A stretch of 37,650 nt of DNA from an uncultured Selenomonadales bacterium (lineage in GTDB: Bacteria > Bacillota > Negativicutes > Selenomonadales > Selenomonadaceae): positions 1 to 37,650 of the forward strand of contig CALDHY010000032.1 in NCBI GenBank assembly GCA_937901445.1. Direction: 5' to 3'. Below are positions 1-7,073 of the stretch, piece after piece. Each line of letters starts with the position of its first letter. The stretch's first letter is position 1. Below the pieces are notes generated by a model, which worked only from the letters and a program-made list of their open reading frames with translations, searched no databases and was not told the origin of the DNA. Position numbers and translations under genes: made by a program.

Positions 1-566
1 AGTAAATTCTGTTCTATTTCTCAAAAATTGGGATCATTCACTATTTTCTCTCTGTTTTGCAAAAAATTCTTTTGAATTAGTGTTAGTTGTTGTCAAAACA
101 ACCACTGATAAAACTCATTAACATAATTATCATTTACTGCTCATTCAATATACAGCTTATTTACACGCTTTTCATAATAAAACATCATAAAAAATATATC
201 AATATTAGTCAACATTTTTGTCCTTATCGCTCTTAACTGTTCTTTCGAAACATTATGCTTTAACTGCGATACTACTATTTCATAAAAATTGAAATACAAA
301 TCCACAAACCACTGAAAATCTGACTTTTCATCTAATCATGGAAATATTTTTATTCTAGCTGCGAATAAAAAAGTCAACAAATAAAAAGCATATAAAGCAT
401 CCACAAACAAAAGCTCTTCTTTTTCATCAAATGCATCATACAAATACAATGAGCACAATAATGTCACTGCATTTGCAGTATTTCCAATATTATAAAATTT
501 ATATCAATTAAAATTTGCTGCAGCTATATAAGAATAATATGAATCCGTCATTTTTGACTGCATCAT
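1..566 (-). CDS. Partial ORF that is open only if UGA is a sense codon
   Basis: On the minus strand a frame starting at ATG 566 (or 563, or 551) runs about 188 codons off the left edge. It contains five TGA codons (plus-strand positions 504-506, 336-338, 141-143, 93-95 and 21-23) and no TAA or TAG, which is very unlikely by chance in such AT-rich DNA. The product has a normal mix of charged and hydrophobic residues, with stretches such as YDAFDEKEELLFVDALYAF and VSKEQLRAIRTKM, but I do not recognise the family. If TGA were Trp the protein would have about 7 Trp and 1 Gly; if TGA were Gly it would have about 6 Gly and 2 Trp. Composition therefore mildly favours the Gly code of Absconditabacteria/Gracilibacteria over the Trp code of mollicutes. 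Base composition is unlike the rest of the window. Confidence 0.6.
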
Positions 567-1533
567 ATATGGTATTCCCTGATGATATAGAAGTTATCGT
601 ATCTTGAAAATATGCATAAAATTGGATATTCACTTCTTCTTTTTCTTGGCTTTGTATCAAAATATGATATTTGCAATTAGTGCAATAGTCATTTGAGTAT
701 TTTTCAATTGATATCATATATCCCCCAGTCCATGATGGTATGACTTTAAAAGTATTCTGACTACTAGGTGAATTGCTTGACATAAATATTTTAAAGCTTT
801 TCATAGAAGGGCAATTGGCAACTACATTTAATTCCTCATAATTTAGATTAGGTTCTATTTTTATAAAATAACTTTGTGAACTGAACGCCAAAATTTCTCC
901 AATTTCGGTCGCGCTGAATGTTGAATGGAGCAGCATATTTTTTGCCGTGTCAATTCGCCGCTTCAAAATATAATCCGTCAAAGTAATTCCAACTTCCTTT
1001 TTGAAAAGCGCGGAAAGATAATTGGTGCTAAGTTGAGTTTGCGCCGCCAATTTTTCAAGAGTAATTTTTGTGTGAAGATTTAAATCGATATAATCAATGC
1101 ATTTTTGAATTGCCTGTGAAATAATATTTGACTTGTGGATTTTTGACATTTGCGCGGTAAAGTACGAAAACATTTCATAATGAACTTTCAAAACTTCCTC
1201 GACGCTGTTGCAAAGGTCCATTTTTTGTATGTACATATCGCTGATATTGTAGGCGGTTTCAGAATCTAAGCCGCCTTCGATTGCAAAGCGCGTGGCAAGC
1301 GTGATATTCGCCACAAAAAGATATTTCATATTTCGTACGGGATTATCTGACAAATGCCCGGTAGTTCCTGAAGTCATCATTCGGTTACTTTCAGCGGGCG
1401 CGGCGGGGTCTCCGGCTTGTAACATTCTGTACTGTTTCAATTCTTCGTCGTAGTAGTGATGGCGAAAATCATTTTCACGATTCAAAAATTTCATATAGGC
1501 AATTTGTTTATCGGGGTCGTTGTACTTCAGCAT
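508..1533 (-). CDS. AraC-family regulator with its 3' end replaced by foreign sequence
   Basis: Residues 1 to about 223 (plus-strand 865-1533) match an AraC-type transcriptional regulator. There is an N-terminal helical sensor-like region (LFVANITLATRFAIEGG) and then an HTH_18 DNA-binding domain (TLEKLAAQTQLSTNYLSALF, then IGEILAFSSQSYF). The family similarity stops in the second helix-turn-helix at SQSYF, where a family member would continue with an F-K-K-type stretch. From there the frame runs 118 codons through AT-rich DNA of different character, with a Cys-containing beta-rich-looking tail of unknown origin, to TAA at 508. I prefer ATG 1533 over GTG 1542 because GGAAG lies about 8 bases upstream of the ATG and directly abuts the GTG. 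The regulator is probably non-functional as it stands, or the contig is chimeric at this point. Confidence 0.7.
   Translation of the reverse strand: MLKYNDPDKQIAYMKFLNRENDFRHHYYDEELKQYRMLQAGDPAAPAESNRMMTSGTTGHLSDNPVRNMKYLFVANITLATRFAIEGGLDSETAYNISDMYIQKMDLCNSVEEVLKVHYEMFSYFTAQMSKIHKSNIISQAIQKCIDYIDLNLHTKITLEKLAAQTQLSTNYLSALFKKEVGITLTDYILKRRIDTAKNMLLHSTFSATEIGEILAFSSQSYFIKIEPNLNYEELNVVANCPSMKSFKIFMSSNSPSSQNTFKVIPSWTGGYMISIEKYSNDYCTNCKYHILIQSQEKEEVNIQFYAYFQDTITSISSGNTIYDAVKNDGFILFLYSCSKF
862..875. other. Composition and homology breakpoint
   Basis: To the right, codon use and AraC homology match the rest of the window. To the left, the DNA becomes strongly AT-rich, Ile codons switch to ATA, and the AraC homology ends. 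No inverted repeats, target-site duplication or integrase gene is visible at the joint. The left part therefore looks like an assembly chimera or the edge of an insertion whose other end is outside the window. Confidence 0.6.
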
Positions 1534-1567
1534 TTTATTCACTTCCGCTAAAAAAGTTGACAGTGAA

Positions 1568-1576
1568 ATTATATCA
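1568..1576 (-). promoter_or_regulatory. Extended -10 promoter of the AraC-type gene
   Basis: On the minus strand TGATATAAT is a perfect extended -10 (TGnTATAAT). The -35 region is poor (AGAAAT at 17 bp spacing), as is common for extended -10 promoters. Transcription would start about 20-25 bases before the preferred ATG at 1533. Confidence 0.55.
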
Positions 1577-1717
1577 TTTTCCGCTAAAAAATTTCTATTG
1601 CCGCGCCGTTTTCAAAAGTAAAATTTCAGAAAATCTATTGATGCGGTGTGCAAATAATTTACAGGAAAATTTTTTTATTGTGGCGAATTAAAATTTAAAA
1701 ATATTGGAGGCGATTTT

Positions 1718-2695
1718 ATGAATTTGGGAATTTTGGGAAGCGGTATGATTGTACAAGATTTTCTTCAGACGATTGACGAATTGAAAATTTCGTACAAGGC
1801 AATTTTGGGGACGGAACGCTCAAAAGAACACGTTGAAAATTTGGCGGCGCAGTACAACTTTCAAAAAGTTTATTATGACTACGACGAACTTTTGAAAGAT
1901 GAAAACCTTGATACAATTTATGTGGCGTTGCCCAATCACTTGCATTATTCTTTTGCAAAAAAGGCGTTGCTCGCCAATAAAAATGTTATCGTTGAAAAGC
2001 CTTGCGTCACAACTTACGACGAATTTAAAGACTTGAAACAAATTGCCGCCGAACGTCAAAAAATTATGTTTGAGGCGGTTACTTTACACTATTTGCCCGC
2101 GTATTTAAATATTCGCGCAGATTTACCGAAACTCGGCGATATTAAAATTGTAAGTATGAATTACAGCCAATATTCCAGCCGATACAACAAATTTAAAGCC
2201 GGTGAAATTTTGCCCGCGTTTGACCCCAAAAAAGCCGGCGGCGCGTTGATGGATATTAATGTTTACAATTTAAATTTTGTCGTTGGACTTTTCGGCAAGC
2301 CAAAAAATTTTTCGTACAGCGCAAACATTGAACGCGGGATTGATACAAGCGGCGTTTTAGTTCTTGACTACGGAAATTTTAAAGCCGTCTGCATTGGTGC
2401 GAAAGATTGTCAAGTACTTACCGCGTCAACCATTCAAGGCGACAAGGGCAATATTTTTATTGAAATTCCGGCAAACAGAATCGACGCTTACATTTTAAAT
2501 TACAACGACGGCAACGGTATAGTTGAATCTTTTGACGAAGAAAAGCACCGTATGCTGTACGAATTTGAAACTTTCATTGACATTATCGACAGCAAAGACT
2601 TTGAACGCGCCAATAAATATCTTGAAGTCAGCGAAATTGTCGCGCAGATTTTACAGGGCGGGCGTGAACAAGTCGGAATTAAAGTTAAGGATTAA
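1718..2695 (+). CDS. Gfo/Idh/MocA-family NAD(P)-dependent oxidoreductase
   Basis: This 325-residue protein has an N-terminal Rossmann nucleotide-binding fold starting with LGILGSGMIV and the family signature VEKP near residue 92. A C-terminal alpha/beta substrate domain follows. Family members oxidise or reduce sugars, inositols or related compounds with NAD(P). The substrate cannot be told from the sequence. The start is ATG 1718 with a good SD (GGAGGCG) about 8 bases upstream. The stop codon TAA is itself part of the heptad array that follows. A second, only distantly similar member of the family lies at 3317, with a thioesterase between them. Confidence 0.85.
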   Translation: MNLGILGSGMIVQDFLQTIDELKISYKAILGTERSKEHVENLAAQYNFQKVYYDYDELLKDENLDTIYVALPNHLHYSFAKKALLANKNVIVEKPCVTTYDEFKDLKQIAAERQKIMFEAVTLHYLPAYLNIRADLPKLGDIKIVSMNYSQYSSRYNKFKAGEILPAFDPKKAGGALMDINVYNLNFVVGLFGKPKNFSYSANIERGIDTSGVLVLDYGNFKAVCIGAKDCQVLTASTIQGDKGNIFIEIPANRIDAYILNYNDGNGIVESFDEEKHRMLYEFETFIDIIDSKDFERANKYLEVSEIVAQILQGGREQVGIKVKD

Positions 2696-2783
2696 GGGTT
2701 AAGGATTAAGGTTTAAGGTTTAAGGGTTTAAGGGTTAAGGATTTAAGGATTAAGGATTAAGGATTAAGGGTTAAGGGTTAAGG
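2684..2783 (+). repeat. Heptad tandem array, 14 units of TTAAGG[A/G]
   Basis: Fourteen near-identical units (GTTAAGG, ATTAAGG or TTTAAGG; two are 8 bases long) run head to tail for 100 bases. They fill the whole gap between the oxidoreductase and the thioesterase. The first two units lie inside the 3' end of the oxidoreductase and supply its TAA stop. The last unit passes directly into AAGGAAGTGG, the SD of the thioesterase. This is the longest array of this family in the window. Confidence 0.95.
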
Positions 2784-2793
2784 AAGTGGAAAA

Positions 2794-3300
2794 ATGCAAC
2801 AAACAAAAGTTGTACTTAGTGAAGTTATGATGCCCAGTCATACAAATCCGAGCGGCAATGTACACGGCGGCAACATTATGAAAATTATGGACTCGACGGC
2901 TTACGCGGCGGCGCGGCGTTATTCCCGTTCAAATGTTGTAACTGCCCGCGTTGACGAATTGGAATTTTTACTGCCAATAATGATTGGCGATCTTGTAACT
3001 TGCACGGCTGAAGTTATTTTCGTCGGCAAAACTTCAATGGAAGTTGCAGTTACTGTTGACGTTGAAGTTTTGGAACAGGAAACGGGACCGCAACGCGCCC
3101 TTTCAGCATATTTTACAATGGTTGCACTCGACAGAAACGGACGCCCAATGAATGTACCGCGCCTTGAATTGGAAACTGAAGAAGCTAAGGCGGCGTTTGA
3201 ATCAGGGCGTCAACGTTACGAAAGTTACCGTGAACGCAAAAAACAACGTAAGGCTGAACTTGCCAAAAAAAGAGAATCTGAAGAAAAAAAAATAGATTAA
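2794..3300 (+). CDS. Acyl-CoA thioesterase (hotdog fold)
   Basis: This 168-residue protein belongs to the hotdog-fold acyl-CoA hydrolases (YciA/YkhA/BACH type), which cleave acyl-CoA to free acid and CoA in the cytoplasm. The typical pattern NPSGNVHGGNIMKIMDSTAY appears near residues 16-36, including the Asn-His-Gly-Gly stretch and the Asp of the central helix. A later segment, VTARVDELEFLLPIMIGDLV, matches the second conserved strand region. The last 30 residues are a highly charged Lys/Arg/Glu tail. The SD AGGAAGTGG merges with the end of the heptad array. Confidence 0.88.
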   Translation: MQQTKVVLSEVMMPSHTNPSGNVHGGNIMKIMDSTAYAAARRYSRSNVVTARVDELEFLLPIMIGDLVTCTAEVIFVGKTSMEVAVTVDVEVLEQETGPQRALSAYFTMVALDRNGRPMNVPRLELETEEAKAAFESGRQRYESYRERKKQRKAELAKKRESEEKKID

Positions 3301-3316
3301 TTTTGGAGGAATTAAA

Positions 3317-4351
3317 ATGTTGGACGGAAAATTGGTTATCGCTCACATTGGCAACGGCAAAAGTACAAACCGCTATCACTTGCCGTATTCACTGAATCGC
3401 CCGGAAAAAATTAAAATCAAGGCAATTTATCAACGTACACTTCGCCCCGGAGCGTGGGCAGAAATTCCCGGCGTTGAATATACCGACAATCTCGACAAAA
3501 TTTTAAACGATCCCGAAATTGATGTTGTAGTTGTCAACACGCCCAGTCAAGCTCATTACTCAATGGCTAAAAAAGTTTTGGAGGCAGGCAAAAATTGCGT
3601 CGTTGAAAAACCTTTCGCAACCAACGTTGAAGACGCCGCAGACCTTTTCAAAACTGCTAAAGAAAAAGGCGTTACCGTGCAATGTTATCAGAATCGCCGC
3701 TTTGACAGCGATTTTTTAACCGTGCAAAAAGTCATTGAATCCGGCAAGCTCGGAAAAGTTTTTGAAGTTTGCATGCACTACGATTATTACCGCGCCGGCA
3801 CTCCCGAAAGTGAAACTACTTACAACCGCGACCACGCCTTCATTTATACGCACGCTTGCCATACCGTTGACCAAGTTATTTCATATTTTGGCAAGCCGCA
3901 AGAAGTTCGTTATGACGTTCGCCAACTTTTGGGCAAGGGCAGAATGAATGATTATTTTGACTTAGATTTTTTCTATGATGGCTTGAAAGTTACGGTTCAA
4001 TCAAGTTATTTCCGCGCCAAAATTCGTCCGAGCTTTGAAGTTTACGGCACGCGCGGAACTTTCATTAAAGCTGAACAAGACAGACAAGAGGCTGACTTGA
4101 AAAAATTTTATTTGCCCGCCGGACACGCAGATTTTGGAATTGACACGCCGGAATATTACGGCACAATTTATTATTACGATGACGAAGGCAATTACCACGA
4201 AGAAAAAGTTAAATCTGAAGTTGGAGACTACGCAAGATTTTATGACGCACTTTACGAAACAATTATCAACGGCGCGCCTCAACTTGTTACCGAAGAAGAA
4301 ACTATGGAGCAAATGAAAATTTTGGCTGAAGCCGGCAAAGATTTAGCGTAA
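3317..4351 (+). CDS. Gfo/Idh/MocA-family oxidoreductase, YhhX-like
   Basis: This 344-residue protein resembles E. coli YhhX. It has an N-terminal IGNGKSTNRYHLPY, VEKPFATN near residue 96, and YQNRRFDSDFLTV followed by a Tyr-rich FDYYR-like segment (MHYDYYRAG). The fold is a Rossmann domain plus a substrate-binding domain, and the cofactor is NAD(P). The substrate of this subgroup is uncertain. ATG 3317 follows the SD GGAGGAA by about 7 bases. It lies 16 bases after the thioesterase, so the two are probably co-transcribed. Confidence 0.85.
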   Translation: MLDGKLVIAHIGNGKSTNRYHLPYSLNRPEKIKIKAIYQRTLRPGAWAEIPGVEYTDNLDKILNDPEIDVVVVNTPSQAHYSMAKKVLEAGKNCVVEKPFATNVEDAADLFKTAKEKGVTVQCYQNRRFDSDFLTVQKVIESGKLGKVFEVCMHYDYYRAGTPESETTYNRDHAFIYTHACHTVDQVISYFGKPQEVRYDVRQLLGKGRMNDYFDLDFFYDGLKVTVQSSYFRAKIRPSFEVYGTRGTFIKAEQDRQEADLKKFYLPAGHADFGIDTPEYYGTIYYYDDEGNYHEEKVKSEVGDYARFYDALYETIINGAPQLVTEEETMEQMKILAEAGKDLA

Positions 4352-4380
4352 AAATTTTTTTTAATAAACCCGCGCAATTC

Positions 4381-4409
4381 TTGACTGCTTGAATTTTACT
4401 TGCTAAACT
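4381..4409 (+). promoter_or_regulatory. Sigma-A-type promoter for the YczE-like gene
   Basis: TTGACT (4381-4386) and TAAACT (4404-4409) are separated by exactly 17 bases. The strong SD AGGAGGCGG follows at 4421-4429. Confidence 0.6.
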
Positions 4410-4434
4410 AAAAAAAATTTAGGAGGCGGAAACT

Positions 4435-5097
4435 GTGGGACTTGTACAAAAAATTCAAGGTAAATTTAGGAGGGATCCAATTTTAAAGCGGCGTGTAATT
4501 GGAATTTTCGTGGCGCACATAATCATTGGGCTTGCGATTAACTTGTTGAGAATCAGTCTTTTTGGCAACGATCCTTTTTCGTGTATGCAGTTGGGATTCA
4601 GCAAGGCGTTTGCAATGAGTTACGGTACTTGCGTAATTTTATTTAACCTTGTGGCGATTATTCCAATTTTTATAATTGCGCGGAGCTACATTCAATTTGG
4701 CACGCTGATAAATATGTTTTTGCTCGGACCAATTGTTGACGGCTGGTACGCGCTTATGATTTTAATTTATCCTGATTTGGGCTATATTTCAATGACGGCA
4801 AGAATAATTTGTTTGGTACTCGGTGTAATAATTTGCTGTTTCGGCGCGTCAATGTACATGGTTACCAATTTGGGAATGGGACCTTACGACGCTATAGGCT
4901 GGATTATCGAAGATGTTTCAAAGAAAAAAATTCCGTTCAAATATGCGCGTATCGGAATTGATACCGTTGCAACGACAACAGGATTTATTTTTGGAAGTAT
5001 AGTTGGCGTCGGTACTTTGACAATGGCACTCGGTACAGGTCCTTTAATTACATTTTTTAATGAAACTATAAATCGTCCGCTGATTTACGGGCGTTAA
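4435..5097 (+). CDS. YczE/YyaS/YitT-type integral membrane protein
   Basis: This protein of 220 residues has about five hydrophobic segments. They begin at residues 20-45 and include a segment ending NLGMGPYDAIGWI, a loop motif common in the YczE/YyaS family; a second such loop, FGNDPFSCMQLGFSKA, lies near the N-terminus. The function of these proteins is not established. The start is GTG 4435, fixed by AGGAGG six bases before it. Three bases after its stop, the next gene's leader begins, so both are likely on one mRNA. Confidence 0.75.
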   Translation: MGLVQKIQGKFRRDPILKRRVIGIFVAHIIIGLAINLLRISLFGNDPFSCMQLGFSKAFAMSYGTCVILFNLVAIIPIFIIARSYIQFGTLINMFLLGPIVDGWYALMILIYPDLGYISMTARIICLVLGVIICCFGASMYMVTNLGMGPYDAIGWIIEDVSKKKIPFKYARIGIDTVATTTGFIFGSIVGVGTLTMALGTGPLITFFNETINRPLIYGR

Positions 5098-5115
5098 GAT
5101 TTGGGAGAGTTAGCG

Positions 5116-5466
5116 ATGGATAAAATTTCACAAGCGGTAGATTATATGAACGGTCCTTACAGTTGTTCGCAGTCAATACTTTGTGCTTTTTGCGATGACG
5201 CGGGACTTTCGCACGACGAAGCCAAAAAAGCAGCTGCGCCCTATTCCGGCGGCAGAGCGATTAAATGTGGCGCGCTTTACGCAGGCGAAATGGTTTTAAA
5301 GGCAAAATTCGGCGAAGATACAAAACTGGTTGACGAACTCGACAAAAAATTTCAAGCTAAAATTGGCGCGATTAATTGCCGTGATATTCGCAGAAATAAT
5401 TTGCGCCCGTGCGTCGGTTGCGTCGAAGATTCGGCTGCAATTCTGCAGGAGATGTTAAAAAATTAA
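5116..5466 (+). CDS. C_GCAxxG_C_C-family putative redox protein
   Basis: This 116-residue cytoplasmic protein has the spaced-cysteine pattern of the C_GCAxxG_C_C family: CSQS, CAFCDD, KCGALYAGE, NCRD and PCVGCVED. Such proteins are thought to bind a metal or iron-sulfur centre, and they often sit next to transporters. The reaction is unknown. I chose ATG 5116 over an upstream TTG at 5101 because GGGAGAG lies about 6-9 bases before the ATG. It follows the YczE-like gene closely and is probably co-transcribed. Confidence 0.8.
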   Translation: MDKISQAVDYMNGPYSCSQSILCAFCDDAGLSHDEAKKAAAPYSGGRAIKCGALYAGEMVLKAKFGEDTKLVDELDKKFQAKIGAINCRDIRRNNLRPCVGCVEDSAAILQEMLKN

Positions 5467-5721
5467 TATGGGAATTCACAATAAAAATTTGCGCCCGTGT
5501 ATCGATTTTAAAAATTTTTACTGAAAAATAAAAGATGGCGTCCACGTATGGACGCCCGCCGCGCTTGCGTAGCAAGGCATGCTCTCTAAGACGTGATGTC
5601 ATTATGTGCGGCTGTTTTTCTTTGCCGGGCGTTTCTTTTTGCGCCAAAAAGAAATGCCTACTTGTCAAAAAAATTTCCCTGCTTACACAAAAAATCATTG
5701 CCAATTAATTTTCAAAAATAC
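5467..5721. other. Intergenic region with three hairpins
   Basis: No gene is visible here. Three perfect or near-perfect hairpins follow one another. The first is GGCGTCC/GGACGCC at 5537-5556. The second is CTTGC/GCAAG at 5564-5576. The third is a 13-bp stem at 5628-5640 and 5646-5658 (GGCGTTTCTTTTT against AAAAAGAAATGCC, one G-U) around the loop GCGCC. The third hairpin resembles elements at 10411-10448 and at the right edge of the window (37633-37650). It may end transcription from the C_GCAxxG gene, although no long T-run follows it. Confidence 0.6.
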
Positions 5722-5756
5722 TTGTCAAATTAAAAAGTATGTGCTAATATACTTTT
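5722..5756 (+). promoter_or_regulatory. Promoter with overlapping 8-bp inverted repeat (putative operator)
   Basis: TTGTCA (5722-5727), a 17-base spacer and TAATAT (5745-5750) preceded by TGC form an extended -10 promoter. A perfect inverted repeat, AAAAGTAT (5733-5740) and ATACTTTT (5749-5756) with an 8-base centre, covers the spacer, -10 and start region. A dimeric repressor bound there would block the promoter. No regulator gene is adjacent. Confidence 0.6.
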
Positions 5757-5833
5757 GAGTGACTTGCTAAGGCGAAAGCAAGGAAGGGTATAAACGGCGA
5801 CAAAGGAGAGAGCGTTCGGTAGCTCTCTTTTTT
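5757..5833 (+). ncRNA. Candidate small RNA of about 77 nt
   Basis: The predicted transcript runs from just after the promoter to an intrinsic terminator. It has a first hairpin CTTGCT/AGCAAG (5763-5768 and 5777-5782), then a single-stranded purine-rich middle (GGGTATAAACGGCGACAAAG), and then the terminator stem. There is no start codon with an SD. The next gene has its own promoter after the terminator, so this looks like a free-standing RNA rather than a leader. I could not match it to a known riboswitch or sRNA family. Confidence 0.5.
5806..5833 (+). terminator. Intrinsic terminator of the candidate small RNA
   Basis: AGAGAGC and GCTCTCT pair around GTTCGGTA, with one further G-U pair at the base, and the stem runs into six T residues. 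This is a textbook Rho-independent terminator. Confidence 0.8.
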
Positions 5834-5848
5834 GGCTTTTAGGAATAA

Positions 5849-5877
5849 TTGACTACTCAAGCTCAAATTGCTAAAAT
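5849..5877 (+). promoter_or_regulatory. Promoter of the purH-like gene
   Basis: TTGACT (5849-5854), a 17-base spacer and TAAAAT (5872-5877) lie after the terminator and about 30 bases before the ATG. The SD GGCAGGAGG follows. Confidence 0.65.
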
Positions 5878-5907
5878 ATCGTAGCTTAAACGGCAGGAGG
5901 AAAATTT

Positions 5908-7071
5908 ATGAACGAACTTGAGTTAAAATACGGTTGCAACCCAAATCAAAAACCGGCAAAAGTTTTTGTGGAAAGTGGCGAATTGCCCTTTGAAGTTTTG
6001 AACGGCAAGCCCGGCTATATAAATTTATTGGACGCCTTGAACGGCTGGCAACTTGTACGAGAACTGCGCGAGGCAACCGGATTACCGGCGGCGGCTTCCT
6101 TCAAACACGTTTCACCGGCAGGCGCGGCTGTAGGCTTACCGCTCGATGAAACTTTGAAAAAAATTTATTTCGTCAAAGGCGAAATTAGCGCAGTTGCGGC
6201 GGCGTACGTAAGGGCGCGCGGCGCGGACAGAATGAGTTCCTACGGCGATTTTGCAATTATTTCTGATGAAGTTGACGAATCTTTGGCAAAATATCTTAAG
6301 GGCGAAGTAAGCGATGGGATTATTGCGCCTTCGTACACTGAAAAAGCATTGGAAATTTTAAAATCTAAACGCAACGGCAATTACTTAATTTTAAAAATAA
6401 ATCCAAGTTATGAACCGGCGGCGATTGAACATAAACAAGTTTTCGGCGTAACTTTTGAACAACAACGCAACAATATAAAAATTTCTGCAGATTGTTTAAC
6501 CAACATTCCAACGGCAAATAAAAATTTCCCCGAATCTGCAAAACGTGATTTATTAATTGCGCTGATAACTTTGAAATACACTCAATCAAATTCTGTTTGC
6601 TACGTCAAGGACGGGCAGGCTATAGGAATTGGCGCGGGACAACAAAGCCGCGTTCATTGTACAAGACTTGCCGGCAATAAGGCGGATTTTTGGTTTTTGC
6701 GTCAAAGTCCGCAAGTTTTAAATTTGCCGTTTAAATCTGACGTTAAACGCCCCGACCGCGATAACGCCATTGATGTTTATATTGGCAATGAAAGTGAAGA
6801 TATTTTAAATAATTGGCAAAGAGTTTTCACTGAACGCCCTGAAACTTTTTCTGACGCCGCCAAAAAAGATTGGCTGAAAAATTTAAAAGGCGTTGCACTC
6901 GGCTCTGATGCATTTTTCCCGTTCGGCGACAATATCGAACGCGCCCATAAATCCGGCGTTGAATTTATTGCTCAAGCGGGCGGCTCCATTCGTGATGATA
7001 ACGTTATTGAAACTTGCGATAAATACGGAATTGTTATGGCGATGACTCATATTCGCCTGTTCCATCATTGA
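5908..7071 (+). CDS. purH: AICAR transformylase (PurH C-terminal domain only)
   Basis: This 387-residue protein corresponds to the formyltransferase domain of the bifunctional PurH. It transfers a formyl group from 10-formyl-THF to AICAR in the penultimate step of IMP synthesis. Recognisable segments include LKYGCNPNQKPA at the N-terminus, ASFKHVSPAGAAVG (the Lys-His active-site region of the family) near residue 64, SNSVCYVKDGQAIGIGAGQQ near 229, and GSDAFFPFGDNIERAH towards the end. The N-terminal IMP cyclohydrolase domain of standard PurH (about 520 residues) is absent, so cyclisation must be done by another protein. Stand-alone transformylases of this size occur in several Bacillota. ATG 5908 has a strong SD. 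Confidence 0.88.
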   Translation: MNELELKYGCNPNQKPAKVFVESGELPFEVLNGKPGYINLLDALNGWQLVRELREATGLPAAASFKHVSPAGAAVGLPLDETLKKIYFVKGEISAVAAAYVRARGADRMSSYGDFAIISDEVDESLAKYLKGEVSDGIIAPSYTEKALEILKSKRNGNYLILKINPSYEPAAIEHKQVFGVTFEQQRNNIKISADCLTNIPTANKNFPESAKRDLLIALITLKYTQSNSVCYVKDGQAIGIGAGQQSRVHCTRLAGNKADFWFLRQSPQVLNLPFKSDVKRPDRDNAIDVYIGNESEDILNNWQRVFTERPETFSDAAKKDWLKNLKGVALGSDAFFPFGDNIERAHKSGVEFIAQAGGSIRDDNVIETCDKYGIVMAMTHIRLFHH

Positions 7072-7073
7072 TA

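Noticed and set aside
1..566. Ciliate-type code (UAA/UAG as Gln) for the left segment
   Set aside because: The long open frame has no UAA or UAG but five UGA. Reading UAA as Gln extends the other frame by only about 23 codons before a UGA stop.
2684..2783. Possible CRISPR or telomere-like repeat
   Set aside because: Units are contiguous 7-mers with no spacers, and the arrays are internal and intergenic, so neither a CRISPR array nor a chromosome end fits.
4001..4312. Minus-strand ORF of 103 codons inside the YhhX-like gene
   Set aside because: It is a shadow frame opposite a well-conserved gene, with skewed Phe/Val composition and no SD.
5757..5833. ZTP, purine or preQ1 riboswitch controlling purH
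   Set aside because: The conserved core sequences of these classes were not found, and purH has a separate promoter after the terminator.
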